13,439 nucleotides of DNA from an uncultured Eubacteriales bacterium (GTDB lineage: Bacteria > Bacillota > Clostridia > Oscillospirales > Oscillospiraceae). The notes beneath the pieces are model-generated. The model was not told where the DNA came from and made no database searches. It worked only from the letters and a program-made list of their open reading frames with translations. Both the position numbers and the translations under genes were made by a program. Below are positions 1 through 8,627 of the stretch, in pieces (the first letter of the stretch is position 1; each line of letters begins with the position of its first letter). The stretch spans positions 1 to 13,439 of the forward strand of contig USPI01000018.1 in NCBI GenBank assembly GCA_900556535.1. Direction: 5' to 3'.

Positions 1-50
1 CATGACGCTCAAAATGTCACTACTGTTCCGAAAAATTTAACACTTTTTTA

Positions 51-3000
51 TCAAAACCCCTCAAACAGATTTATCTGCGAGCTTTCGGGCATATCGCCCA
101 ACGCTCCCATGCGGCGCAGGGTCTCAAGGTGGGTGGTACTGACCTTGGGACAGGCAGCGCTGACCTCCTCGACGGAGATGTAGCTCTGACCGTGCTTGGT
201 GCAGTTTTCAAGGTCTATTGCCGCCGTTTCGCCGAGACCGGCTATCGCCACGAAGGGCGGGCGGAGCTTGCCGTCGTCGGTTATCTTGAACTTCGTCGCG
301 CTCGATTCGTAAAGGTCGATTGGCGCAAAGTCGAAGCCGCGCATATAAAACTCATAGACCGATTCAAGCGTTGTGAGTATGCTGTCCTCGTTCGCGGTGG
401 CGTCGTCCTTCTGACGAAGGTCGTTTATCCTGCGGCGCACCTCGTCCACGCCCGCCGTCATCATCTCTGCATCAAAGCTGTTTTTCTGACTGCGGCGATA
501 GAAATACGCACTGTAAAACGCAAGGGGCTCATGCACCTTGAACCACGCGATGCGAAACGCCATCATAACGTACGCAACGGCATGCGCCTTCGGGAAGAGG
601 TAGGCTATCTTGCGGCAGGATTCGATATACCACTCGGGAACGTCGAGAGAGCGCATCTGCGCCTCGGCGTCGCCCGGGAACTCGCCGCTTTTCTTGACCT
701 TGCCCTTACGCACGGCCTCCATAGTCTTAAACGCGAGCGAGGGCTCCATGCCCTTTTGAATGAGGTAGAGCATAATATCGTCTCGGCAGCCGACGGTCTC
801 GTTAACGGTCGCAATGCCGTTTACGATGAGGTCGCGGATATTGCCCGCCCAAACGTCCGTGCCGTGGGAGAAGCCGGAAAGCCTGACGAGGGTGTCAAAC
901 TGCGTCGGCTGCGTATCCACGAGCATTTGGCGCGTAAAGCCGGTGCCGAATTCGGGGATGCCGATGCTGCCGGTCTTGCCGATTATCTCGTCATCCTCGG
1001 GAAGTCCGAGTACGGTCGGAGTCGTGAATATTTTCATTGTGTCCGGATCCGAAAGCAGTATCTCGCGCGCATTTACGCCCGTTGCGTCCTCAAGCATACG
1101 GATCATGGTCGGGTCATCGTGACCGAGCTCGTCAAGCTTCAGGAGGTTAGACTCCATGCAGTGATATTCAAAATGCGTCGTGACTATGCCGCTCTTGGGA
1201 TCGTCGGCGGGATGCTGCACGGGGCAGAAGTCCGTAACGTCCATATCCTGCGGGATAACAACAAGTCCGCCGGGGTGCTGACCCGTCGTGCGCTTTACGC
1301 CGACGAGTCCCTTGGCGAGGCGGTTTTCCTCGACCTTCGTGACCGTGATATCACGCTCCTCGAGGTACTTTTTGACGTAGCCGTATGCTGTTTTCTCCGC
1401 AAGCGTACCGATAGTGCCCGCGCGGAAAACGTGGTCCGAGCCGAAGAGCTCTTCTGTATATTTATGCGCCTGCGCCTGATATTCACCGGAGAAGTTAAGG
1501 TCGATATCGGGCGTTTTTTCGTTGCCGGGGAAGCCGAGGAAGGTCTCAAACGGAATGTCAAAGCCGTCCTGACGCATAAGCGTTCCGCAGTCGGGACAGT
1601 TTTTCGGCGGCATATCCGCGCCGCAGCCGAACGAGCCGTCGGTTATGAACTCCGAGTGCTTGCACTTGGGGCAAACGTAGTGCGGCGGCAGCGAGTTTAC
1701 CTCGGTGATGCCGGACATATACGCGACGATGGATGAGCCGACGGAGCCACGAGAGCCGACGAGGTAGCCGTGCTCAAGCGAGTTCTGAACGAGCTTCTGA
1801 GCGGACATATAAATGACGTCGTAGTTATGGTCAAGTATCGTCGTAAGCTCCGTATCGACACGCGTTTTTACTATTTCGGGCGGATTTTCGCCGTAAATAT
1901 CTGTCATTTTGCCGTAGACGAGGTCACGCAGATCACGCGCGGAGTTCTCGATCTTCGGCGGGTACAGATCCTTCGGCAGAAGCTCAATGTCATCGACAGA
2001 GTCGGCAATGGCGCGCGGGTTTTCGATGACGACCTGTCTTGCCATTTCCTCGCCGAGGTAGTCAAACTCCGCAAGCATTTCGTCCGTCGTGCGGAAATAT
2101 ATCGGGCAGCCGCGGTCGGCGTCGGAGAATTTCTTCGCCGCCTGAAGTATCTTGCGGTACTGCTCGTCCTCTGCATCGAGAAAATGCACGTCGCTTGCCG
2201 CGACAACGGGCTTATTGAGCTGGCGGCCGATCTCGATTATTCTGCGGTTATAGTCCTGAAGGACGCTTATGTCGCTCACTGCGCCGTTATCTACGAGAAA
2301 TCCGTTATTGCCAAGCGGCTGGATCTCAAGATAGTCGTAGAATGACGCTATTCTCCGAAGCTCCGAGTCGCTCGCGCCGTGCATCACCGCGCCGTACAAT
2401 TCGCCCATACCGCACGCAGAGCCGAAGATAAGTCCCTCACGGTACTGCATGAGAACGCTCTTGGGCATGGTCGGTGTTTTATAGAAATATTTAAGATACG
2501 ACTGCGAAACGAGCTCGTAGAGGTTTTTAAGTCCGGTCTTGTTCTTGACGAGGATTATCATATGCCTCGAGCGGTTGTGCTCGGCAGGCTTAATGCGCAT
2601 ATAAACGCTCTGAATGTCGTTTAGCGTCGCGGCGTCATGCTGTGCGAGCATATCGAGAAATCTGCCCATGATACGCGCGCAGACAAGAGCATCGTCGCTT
2701 GCGCGGTGGTGGTTAAAGTCGGGCAGGCTGAGGCGGTTTGAAACAATGTCGAGCTTATGCTTTTTAAGGTCGGGCAGCAGTGCGCGGGAAAGAGAGAGCG
2801 TGTCGATATACACAGGCTCGAATTCTATCCCGTTTCGTACCGCGGCTGCTGACATGAAGCCCGTATCGAAGTCGGCGTTATGTGCAACAAGCGGCCTGTC
2901 TCCCGCAAACTCAAGGAAGCTGCGCAATGCCTCGGCCTCCTTGGGCGCCCCCTTAACGTCGCGGTCGGTTATGCCGGTGAGCTGGGTTATCTCGGCGGGA

Positions 3001-4052
3001 ATGTGCATTTCGGGGTCAACAAAGGTGTTGAAGGTCGCCTTTATCTCGTTTCCCGCGAAGATGACGGCGCCGATCTCGGTCATGCGGTCAGAGCCTGCGT
3101 TAAGACCGGTCGTTTCGATATCGAACGCGACCATCTCGTCAAGCATATTTCGTTCGCTCTCGCCGTGCACGGCAAGGCTGCCGTCAACGTCGTTTACAAG
3201 ATAGCCCTCGCAGCCGTAGATTATCTTCACGCCGTGCTTTCTTCCCGCCTTCCACATATCCGGGAACGCCTGAAGTACGCCGTGGTCGGTGACGGCGATG
3301 GCGGGGTGACCCCAATACGCCGCGCGCTTGACTATCTCGGCGGGGTCAGTGAGAGCGTCAAGGGTTGAAAAGCGGGTGTGAACATGAAGCTCAACGCGCT
3401 TTTCCTCCGCCTCGTCCGGACGGATCTTCTTCTTGCCTAGAACGATGTCCTTCGGTTCGAGGACGATATCCTCCTCATAGCGGCTGAAGGACACATAGCC
3501 GTTGACCTTTAAATGGTCGCCGACGTTCACCTTGTTTATAAGTGACTGATCGTCCTCAGGATGGAGAAATTTGACGACTCTTATTGAGCCCGTGAGGTCT
3601 GTCATATCAAAGCAAAGCATTGCGCCGTCTCGCTTTTTAAGCTTGCGGCTCGTGACCTCGAAAACGTCGCCCTCGACGACCACCCTGCCCGAATCCTGAT
3701 TTAATTCGTTCATGTTGATCGGGGCTTTTTTGATGCTGCGTCCCATGAGCACCTTGCCGTCGGAGCCGCCCGAGGCGGGAGCCGATGCCGATATCTTCGC
3801 TGCCTTTGCAGCCTCAGGACTGTCGGGCGTTATAAACACCCTGTCAAGACCGTAATCGCCTTGCAGGATGCGCGCGAGCATATCAAGCTCCGCCGGAGCG
3901 GGAGTGCGCACGAACCACGCTCTTATGCTCATGGTTTTCGCCTCTACGCTTATCTCCACGTCCGTCACATATGCTTTTTCAAGCCCGCCGCAGCTGTCCT
4001 TATGTACTGCCGCGCCGGGAAATATATCAAGAAATGGTGTATGTTCGTTCAC
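51..4052 (-). CDS. polC: DNA polymerase III alpha subunit, PolC type (Gram-positive replicative polymerase with proofreading exonuclease)
   Basis: Replicative DNA polymerase of low-GC Gram-positives, acting at the fork with the beta clamp. The 1333 residues show the full PolC order: short N-terminal domain (1-115); OB fold (about 121-205); PHP domain (ELHVHTRFST at 221-230, TDHG at 255-258) split by a DEDDh exonuclease (D311 and E313 in FDIETTGL, D394, H449, D454) and resumed after it (DVHF at 621-624); a zinc-binding segment (C794, C797, C810, C819, C822); the palm with PDIDLNFSGEYQ (catalytic D849, D851, and D974 in LKLDELGHDD); and a C-terminal clamp-binding motif QINLF (1326-1330). The start is GTG, one base after the ispG stop, with AAGGA at the end of ispG as ribosome site, so translation is probably coupled to ispG. 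At 1333 residues it is about 100 shorter than B. subtilis PolC (about 1437), mainly before the OB fold. No frame break is seen. It is the last gene of the operon visible here. Confidence 0.98.
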   Translation of the reverse strand: MNEHTPFLDIFPGAAVHKDSCGGLEKAYVTDVEISVEAKTMSIRAWFVRTPAPAELDMLARILQGDYGLDRVFITPDSPEAAKAAKISASAPASGGSDGKVLMGRSIKKAPINMNELNQDSGRVVVEGDVFEVTSRKLKKRDGAMLCFDMTDLTGSIRVVKFLHPEDDQSLINKVNVGDHLKVNGYVSFSRYEEDIVLEPKDIVLGKKKIRPDEAEEKRVELHVHTRFSTLDALTDPAEIVKRAAYWGHPAIAVTDHGVLQAFPDMWKAGRKHGVKIIYGCEGYLVNDVDGSLAVHGESERNMLDEMVAFDIETTGLNAGSDRMTEIGAVIFAGNEIKATFNTFVDPEMHIPAEITQLTGITDRDVKGAPKEAEALRSFLEFAGDRPLVAHNADFDTGFMSAAAVRNGIEFEPVYIDTLSLSRALLPDLKKHKLDIVSNRLSLPDFNHHRASDDALVCARIMGRFLDMLAQHDAATLNDIQSVYMRIKPAEHNRSRHMIILVKNKTGLKNLYELVSQSYLKYFYKTPTMPKSVLMQYREGLIFGSACGMGELYGAVMHGASDSELRRIASFYDYLEIQPLGNNGFLVDNGAVSDISVLQDYNRRIIEIGRQLNKPVVAASDVHFLDAEDEQYRKILQAAKKFSDADRGCPIYFRTTDEMLAEFDYLGEEMARQVVIENPRAIADSVDDIELLPKDLYPPKIENSARDLRDLVYGKMTDIYGENPPEIVKTRVDTELTTILDHNYDVIYMSAQKLVQNSLEHGYLVGSRGSVGSSIVAYMSGITEVNSLPPHYVCPKCKHSEFITDGSFGCGADMPPKNCPDCGTLMRQDGFDIPFETFLGFPGNEKTPDIDLNFSGEYQAQAHKYTEELFGSDHVFRAGTIGTLAEKTAYGYVKKYLEERDITVTKVEENRLAKGLVGVKRTTGQHPGGLVVIPQDMDVTDFCPVQHPADDPKSGIVTTHFEYHCMESNLLKLDELGHDDPTMIRMLEDATGVNAREILLSDPDTMKIFTTPTVLGLPEDDEIIGKTGSIGIPEFGTGFTRQMLVDTQPTQFDTLVRLSGFSHGTDVWAGNIRDLIVNGIATVNETVGCRDDIMLYLIQKGMEPSLAFKTMEAVRKGKVKKSGEFPGDAEAQMRSLDVPEWYIESCRKIAYLFPKAHAVAYVMMAFRIAWFKVHEPLAFYSAYFYRRSQKNSFDAEMMTAGVDEVRRRINDLRQKDDATANEDSILTTLESVYEFYMRGFDFAPIDLYESSATKFKITDDGKLRPPFVAIAGLGETAAIDLENCTKHGQSYISVEEVSAACPKVSTTHLETLRRMGALGDMPESSQINLFEGF

Positions 4053-4053
4053 T

Positions 4054-5106
4054 TCAGCTATCCTTTTCGATGAGGTCTAAAAGAGCATCGCACAGCTTCT
4101 CGTAGGGATAAGTTCCGAGCACCTGTCCGTGCTTAAACAGCAGTCCGCAGTCCTTGCCGCCGGCAACGCCGTAGTCTGCCTCACGCGCTTCGCCCGGACC
4201 GTTTACGACACAGCCCATAACGGCGACCGTGATGTCGCGGTCTATGCCCGCAATGCGTTTTTCGACCGCCTTGGCAAGACCTATGAGGTCAATATTCGTT
4301 CTGCCGCAGGTCGGGCAGGACACAAGACGCACTCCCCCGCGCAGTCCGGCAGCCTTGAGTATCGCAAGACCTGCCGCGACCTCCTCGATGGGGTCTGCCG
4401 TGAGAGATACGCGTATGGTGTCGCCGATGCCCTCGCACATGAGCGTTCCGATGCCGACAGCCGACTGCACCGTGCCGTTCCATGCCGTTCCGGTCTCGGT
4501 AACGCCGACGTGAAGCGGATACGGAAGCTCGCTTGAGGCAAGGCGGTAAGCCGCGACGGTGAGCGGGACGGACGAGGACTTCATTGAAATGCAGATGTCG
4601 TCAAAATCATAGCGGTTTAAAAGCTCGATATGCTTTTTCGCGCTCTCGAGCATCGCCTCGGGGCAGGGATGGCCATATTTTTCGAGCAGTTCTTTTTCAA
4701 GGCTGCCGCTGTTGACGCCGATACGGATGGGGATATTGCGCGCCTTGCAGGCCTCGGCTACCTTGCGCACGTTCTCGGCGCTGCCGATATTGCCGGGGTT
4801 AATGCGTATTTTGTCTATTCCCCGCTCCGCCGCGGCAACTGCGAGCCGATAGTCAAAATGAATATCGGCAACAAGCGGGACGCTCGTGCGCTCCTTTATT
4901 GCGGATATTGCCTCGGCTGCCGCCATGTCGGGCACGGCAACGCGCACTATCTGCGCTCCCGCCGCGGCAAGAGCGTTTATTTGCGCAGCCGTTGCGTCCA
5001 CGTCATGCGTCTTTGTGTTGCACATTGACTGGACGGAAACGCTCTCTCCGCCGCCGACGGCTACCGAGCCGACGGATATTTTCTTCGTTATCTTTCTTTC
5101 GTACAT
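4054..5106 (-). CDS. ispG: 4-hydroxy-3-methylbut-2-en-1-yl diphosphate synthase (GcpE/IspG)
   Basis: Iron-sulfur enzyme of the MEP isoprenoid pathway; it reductively converts MEcPP to HMBPP in the cytosol. The 350 residues match the short bacterial IspG form: N-terminal TIM-barrel half (VSVQSMCNTKTHDV at 23-36, DIHFDYRLA at 81-89, INPGNIG at 102-108) and C-terminal cluster domain with CPTC (C264, C267) and CVVNGPGE (C299, E306). These four [4Fe-4S] ligands have the same spacing as C270, C273, C305 and E312 of the E. coli enzyme. The start ATG lies 4 bases after the rseP stop, with GGGGTGAG just upstream as ribosome site. The stop is one base before polC. Together with dxr and uppS, this operon carries part of the route from isoprenoid precursors to undecaprenyl phosphate. 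Confidence 0.98.
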   Translation of the reverse strand: MYERKITKKISVGSVAVGGGESVSVQSMCNTKTHDVDATAAQINALAAAGAQIVRVAVPDMAAAEAISAIKERTSVPLVADIHFDYRLAVAAAERGIDKIRINPGNIGSAENVRKVAEACKARNIPIRIGVNSGSLEKELLEKYGHPCPEAMLESAKKHIELLNRYDFDDICISMKSSSVPLTVAAYRLASSELPYPLHVGVTETGTAWNGTVQSAVGIGTLMCEGIGDTIRVSLTADPIEEVAAGLAILKAAGLRGGVRLVSCPTCGRTNIDLIGLAKAVEKRIAGIDRDITVAVMGCVVNGPGEAREADYGVAGGKDCGLLFKHGQVLGTYPYEKLCDALLDLIEKDS

Positions 5107-5110
5107 AGTC

Positions 5111-6154
5111 TCACCCCGTTATGAGTTTTGATATGTCGTTATACATAATAAACGCCATGAGAATGAGCAGAAGCACCATGCCTCCGGCGTGGATATAACC
5201 CTCGTATTTCGGGTCGAGTCTGCGGCGCGTCACGGCTTCAATGATGACCGTGACTACCATGAGAAACACTCTGCCGCCGTCAAGCGCCGGTATCGGCAGC
5301 ATATTCATGATCGCAAGGTTTATTGCGATGAATGCCGAGAAATACAGGATGCCGTATGCCGCGTCAGCCGCGCTTTCCGCACTTGAGCCGACCTGATTCA
5401 TCATGTCGACTATGCCGACGGGACCCGCCATTTCGTCAACGCCCACAGCGCCGTGGATAAGATCACCCAGACCCAGCCAGACAAGGCGCGAAAACTCCAT
5501 GGCGGTATTCCATGTATAGTGAAGCTTTGCGCCGAGCGTTGCCTCACTCACCTGCCAGGTAAAGCCGTACTTCATGCCCTGCTCGGTCTTAATGGTGCGC
5601 GCAAGCTCCATCGACTTAAATTCCACCTTCTCGCCGTCACGGACGACAACAACGTCGTAAACGCCCTTGCCGCGCTCCAAAAACATGGAAACGTCGCTGT
5701 TGAGATAAATTCGGTGGCCGTCGATGCTGTAAAACCTGTCGCCAATCTGAAGGGCATCCTCGCCCTGATACGGGCAGTCCTCGTGAAACTCCGCAATGAC
5801 GGGGTCAATAAAGCCCTGAGCGGGAGAATACATGATGACAATGAGTATAACGCCCAGCAGGAAGTTCATAAACGAGCCCGCGCACAGGATGAGGAACTTC
5901 TTCCAGAAGCCCTGATTTACAAAGGCTCGCGGGTCGTCGGATTCCTCGTCCTCGCCCATTGCGCAAAAGCCGCCGAGCGGCAGGATGCGCAGAGCGTAGA
6001 GGGTCTCTCCCCTGCGCTTTTTGAATATTGCCGGCCCCATGCCGATCGCAAATTCATCGACTCGCACCCTGCACGCCTTTGCGCTTATGAAGTGGCCGAA
6101 TTCGTGAATGGCGATCAGCACGCCGAACATTAATATTGCAATGATAATATACAT
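5111..6154 (-). CDS. rseP: RseP/RasP-family site-2 membrane zinc metalloprotease (M50)
   Basis: Integral membrane protease that cuts substrates such as anti-sigma factors and signal-peptide remnants within the membrane. Features in the 347-residue product are: first membrane helix with the zinc site HEFGH (17-21); LPLGGFCAMGED (58-69), typical of the family; a second helix about 87-109; a single PDZ-like region about 115-185 (LQIGDRFYSIDGHRI at 135-149); MAGPVGI (242-248); the third zinc ligand region NMLPIPALDGGRVF (284-297, D292); and a C-terminal helix 325-338. The order and length fit the Firmicute RasP group with one PDZ domain. The ATG shares its A with the dxr stop (TAATG), so translation is probably coupled. 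It sits in its usual place between dxr and ispG. I use rseP for the family; rasP is the Bacillus name. The substrate cannot be read from the sequence. Confidence 0.96.
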   Translation of the reverse strand: MYIIIAILMFGVLIAIHEFGHFISAKACRVRVDEFAIGMGPAIFKKRRGETLYALRILPLGGFCAMGEDEESDDPRAFVNQGFWKKFLILCAGSFMNFLLGVILIVIMYSPAQGFIDPVIAEFHEDCPYQGEDALQIGDRFYSIDGHRIYLNSDVSMFLERGKGVYDVVVVRDGEKVEFKSMELARTIKTEQGMKYGFTWQVSEATLGAKLHYTWNTAMEFSRLVWLGLGDLIHGAVGVDEMAGPVGIVDMMNQVGSSAESAADAAYGILYFSAFIAINLAIMNMLPIPALDGGRVFLMVVTVIIEAVTRRRLDPKYEGYIHAGGMVLLLILMAFIMYNDISKLITG

Positions 6155-7299
6155 TAGGAAAAGTGCTCCCTGACAAAAACTCTTGCCTGCTCATCGGCCT
6201 CGATTATGGTCTCAAGGTCGGGCTCTTTTACTATTTCTATGCTCTCGACCGCCTGCTGAGCACAATCGAATATCTGATTGTAGCCGAGGCGGTGGTTGAG
6301 GAACATGGACACCGCGACCTCGTTTGCCGCGCTCATTATGCACGGCGCGGTGCCGCCCATGCGCGCACAGTCCATTGCGAGCTTCAGGCACGGCGTTTTT
6401 TCATAGTCGGGTGCCTCGAAGGTCATGTCCTTCATGTCATAAAAATCAAGGTGCTTAAACGGCGAGACCTTGCGCTCGGGATAGGTCATGGCAAGCTGGA
6501 TGGGCAGACCCATATCGGGCACGCCGAGCTGTGCGATGACCGTTCCGTCAACGAGCTCGACCATGGAGTGAACTATGCTCTGCGGGTGAACGACGACCTG
6601 GATATCATCGGGCGTGACGCCGAAAAGATGCATCGCTTCGACGAACTCAAGCCCCTTGTTCATCATTGTAGCCGAATCGATGGATATTTTTGCACCCATC
6701 GACCAATTCGGATGCTTTACCGCCTGCTCGGGAGTCACATTCTCAAGCTCGGCGCGGCTTTTGCCTCTGAACGGGCCGCCGGAGCCGGTGAGAAGGATGC
6801 GCCGGAGTTCGCTCTTATCGCGCCCTGCCATGGACTGAAAGATCGCCGAATGTTCGGAATCGACCGGGAGGATCTCCGCGCCGCAGCGCGCCGCCTCCGC
6901 CATGACGATCTCGCCCGCGCACACGAGGGTCTCCTTGTTTGCGAGAGCTATGCGCTTTTTTGCCTCGATGGCTGCGAGAGTGGGCTTTAAGCCGACAGAG
7001 CCTGAGACCGCGGTAACGACGCAGTCGGCATCGTCGATCGTCGCTGCATCTATGAGCCCGCTCATGCCGCTTCCGACCTTGATATCAGTGTCGGAGAGCT
7101 TTATTTTGAGGTCTCGAGCAGCCGCTTCGTCATACACTGCGACGAATTTGGGCTTTAAAAGTCTTGCCTGCTGCTCTGCGAGTTCAATTTTTCTGTTAAC
7201 GCTTATTGCCGCAACGGGCACGCCCAAATGCTGCGCGGCAGCGATGCTCTGGCGGCCTATCGAGCCGGTCGAGCCTAAGATAGAAACTGCTTTTATCAT
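6154..7299 (-). CDS. dxr: 1-deoxy-D-xylulose 5-phosphate reductoisomerase
   Basis: First committed enzyme of the MEP pathway: rearranges and reduces DXP to MEP with NADPH and a divalent metal. The 381-residue product has the NADPH loop GSTGSIG (9-15), ALANKETLV (118-126), the metal site LPVDSEHSAIFQ (144-155; D147, E149) with the third ligand E218 in MMNKGLEFVEA (212-222), the substrate loop GSGGPFRG (172-179) and HPNWSMG (196-202). The C-terminal helical domain is complete, so length and motifs fit a functional enzyme. The start overlaps the uppS stop as ATGA, with a strong GGAGGTG ribosome site 7 bases upstream (7307-7313) inside the uppS 3' end. In most Firmicutes cdsA lies between uppS and dxr; here no space is left for it. 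Confidence 0.98.
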   Translation of the reverse strand: MIKAVSILGSTGSIGRQSIAAAQHLGVPVAAISVNRKIELAEQQARLLKPKFVAVYDEAAARDLKIKLSDTDIKVGSGMSGLIDAATIDDADCVVTAVSGSVGLKPTLAAIEAKKRIALANKETLVCAGEIVMAEAARCGAEILPVDSEHSAIFQSMAGRDKSELRRILLTGSGGPFRGKSRAELENVTPEQAVKHPNWSMGAKISIDSATMMNKGLEFVEAMHLFGVTPDDIQVVVHPQSIVHSMVELVDGTVIAQLGVPDMGLPIQLAMTYPERKVSPFKHLDFYDMKDMTFEAPDYEKTPCLKLAMDCARMGGTAPCIMSAANEVAVSMFLNHRLGYNQIFDCAQQAVESIEIVKEPDLETIIEADEQARVFVREHFS

Positions 7300-8039
7300 C
7301 CCTTGACACCTCCGAAGCGGCGGTCACGGCTGTTATAGACCGCTATCGCCTTATCAAGCTCCTGCGGCGTGAAGTCCGGCCACAGGACATCGGTGAAATA
7401 AAATTCGGAATACGCGCACTGCCAGAGGAGGAAGTTGGATATGCGCTGCTCTCCGCCCGGACGGATAAGAAGGTCGGGGTCGGGTATCCCGGCAGAGTAC
7501 ATATAATTTGAAAACTTCTCCTCGGTCAGCTCGCCCGCTGCCTTGCCCTCGGCAAAATCGCGCGCGTAAGCCTCGGCAGCGCGTATTATCTCCGCTCTGC
7601 CGCCGTAATTTATGCAGATATTCGCCTGAAAGCCGTTGATATCCTCGGATATTTCGTCGGTCTCGGCAATAAGCCTCTGAAGCTCGGGCGACAGACGGGA
7701 AACGTCGCCGAACACCTTCATGCGGATATTCTTCTTGCGCATATCGCGTATCGCCTCGTGCAGGTACTTGTCAAGCAGCTTCATTATGCCGCCGACCTCG
7801 TCCTCGGGACGCTTCCAGTTTTCCGTGGAAAACGCATAAACCGTCAAATACTCAACGCCTATCTCCTTGCAGTAGGTCGCAATATTGCGAAAGGTCTCCG
7901 AGCCGGCAAGATGTCCCGCATTGCGCGGCATGAGGCGCTTTTTGGCCCAGCGGCCGTTTCCGTCGAGTATGATGGCAATATGGCGGGGAAGGCATTTTGC
8001 CTGCTCCCCCGCCGCATTTGTAAGCTTATTATCTCTCAT
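7296..8039 (-). CDS. uppS: Isoprenyl transferase (undecaprenyl diphosphate synthase, cis type)
   Basis: Adds isopentenyl units in cis configuration to farnesyl diphosphate to make undecaprenyl diphosphate, the lipid carrier for peptidoglycan and other wall polymers. The 247 residues contain the catalytic Asp motif ILDGNGRWAKKR (24-35, D26), GHLAG (42-46), VYAFSTENWKRP (67-78), ICINYGGRAE (141-150) and the diphosphate-binding IRPGGEQRISNFLLWQ (192-207), ending in the normal RRFGG (240-244). The chain length of the product cannot be proved from sequence, but a single essential copy in this operon fits UppS. The start is one base after the frr stop. Its ribosome site is weak (only GAG about 10 bases upstream), so coupling to frr translation is likely. 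The 3' end overlaps dxr by four bases. Confidence 0.97.
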   Translation of the reverse strand: MRDNKLTNAAGEQAKCLPRHIAIILDGNGRWAKKRLMPRNAGHLAGSETFRNIATYCKEIGVEYLTVYAFSTENWKRPEDEVGGIMKLLDKYLHEAIRDMRKKNIRMKVFGDVSRLSPELQRLIAETDEISEDINGFQANICINYGGRAEIIRAAEAYARDFAEGKAAGELTEEKFSNYMYSAGIPDPDLLIRPGGEQRISNFLLWQCAYSEFYFTDVLWPDFTPQELDKAIAVYNSRDRRFGGVKG

Positions 8040-8040
8040 A

Positions 8041-8592
8041 TCAGATCTCGAAAAGTTCCTTTTCCTTGGCGTCAGCTATGTTTTCTACTTCCTTAATATA
8101 ATCATCGGTCAGCTTCTGAACGTCCTTTTCAATATCCTTGTAATCGTCCTCGGTGATCTCGGAGGCCTTCTGCTGCTTCTTGAACTTTTCAATTGCCTCG
8201 CGGCGAACGTTTCTAACCGCGACCTTGGACTCCTCGCTGTACTTCTTGACCTGCTTTGCAAGCTCCTTACGGCGCTCCTCGGTCAGCTGCGGGAAGACGA
8301 GGCGGATGCATCTGCCGTCGTTCTGAGGATTGATGCCGAGGTCGGATGCGAGGATCGCCTTCTCAATGCCCTTGAGCACGGAGCCGTCCCAGGGCTGGAT
8401 CATCAGAGAGCGCGGGTCGGGAACGGAGATGGACGCGACCTGCTGGATGGGGGTGGCTACGCCATAATAATCAACCGTGATCTGATCGAGCACCGCCGCG
8501 TTGGCTCTGCCCGCACGAACGGACGCAAGCTGAGCCTTAAGTACCTCGGTGGTCTTTTTCATTTTGCTTTCGATTTCGGGATATTTGGACAT
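8041..8592 (-). CDS. frr: Ribosome recycling factor
   Basis: With EF-G it splits the post-termination ribosome so that subunits and mRNA are released. The 183-residue length is close to the normal ~185, and the sequence is recognisable throughout: VRAGRANAAVLD (25-36), YYGVATPIQQVASISVPDPR (42-61), the long acidic/basic helices of the three-helix bundle, and KEKELFEI at the end. The ATG has an excellent AGGAGGT ribosome site 6 bases upstream (8599-8605). It lies between pyrH and uppS, the standard place in Firmicutes. The 35-bp gap to pyrH is the widest gap in the operon; it holds this ribosome site and shows no terminator. Confidence 0.98.
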   Translation of the reverse strand: MSKYPEIESKMKKTTEVLKAQLASVRAGRANAAVLDQITVDYYGVATPIQQVASISVPDPRSLMIQPWDGSVLKGIEKAILASDLGINPQNDGRCIRLVFPQLTEERRKELAKQVKKYSEESKVAVRNVRREAIEKFKKQQKASEITEDDYKDIEKDVQKLTDDYIKEVENIADAKEKELFEI

Positions 8593-8627
8593 AATATTAC
8601 CTCCTGAATATTTATACTCGTTTTAAA

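Noticed and set aside
1..50. Search for a terminator after polC
   Set aside because: Only a weak TGAC/GTCA pairing with no T-run is visible in the 50 bases available; the operon may continue beyond the window.
129..1736. Long open frame of 535 codons on the plus strand opposite polC
   Set aside because: It mirrors the GC-biased codons of polC, has no ribosome site or recognisable domain, and polC is intact and conserved on the other strand.
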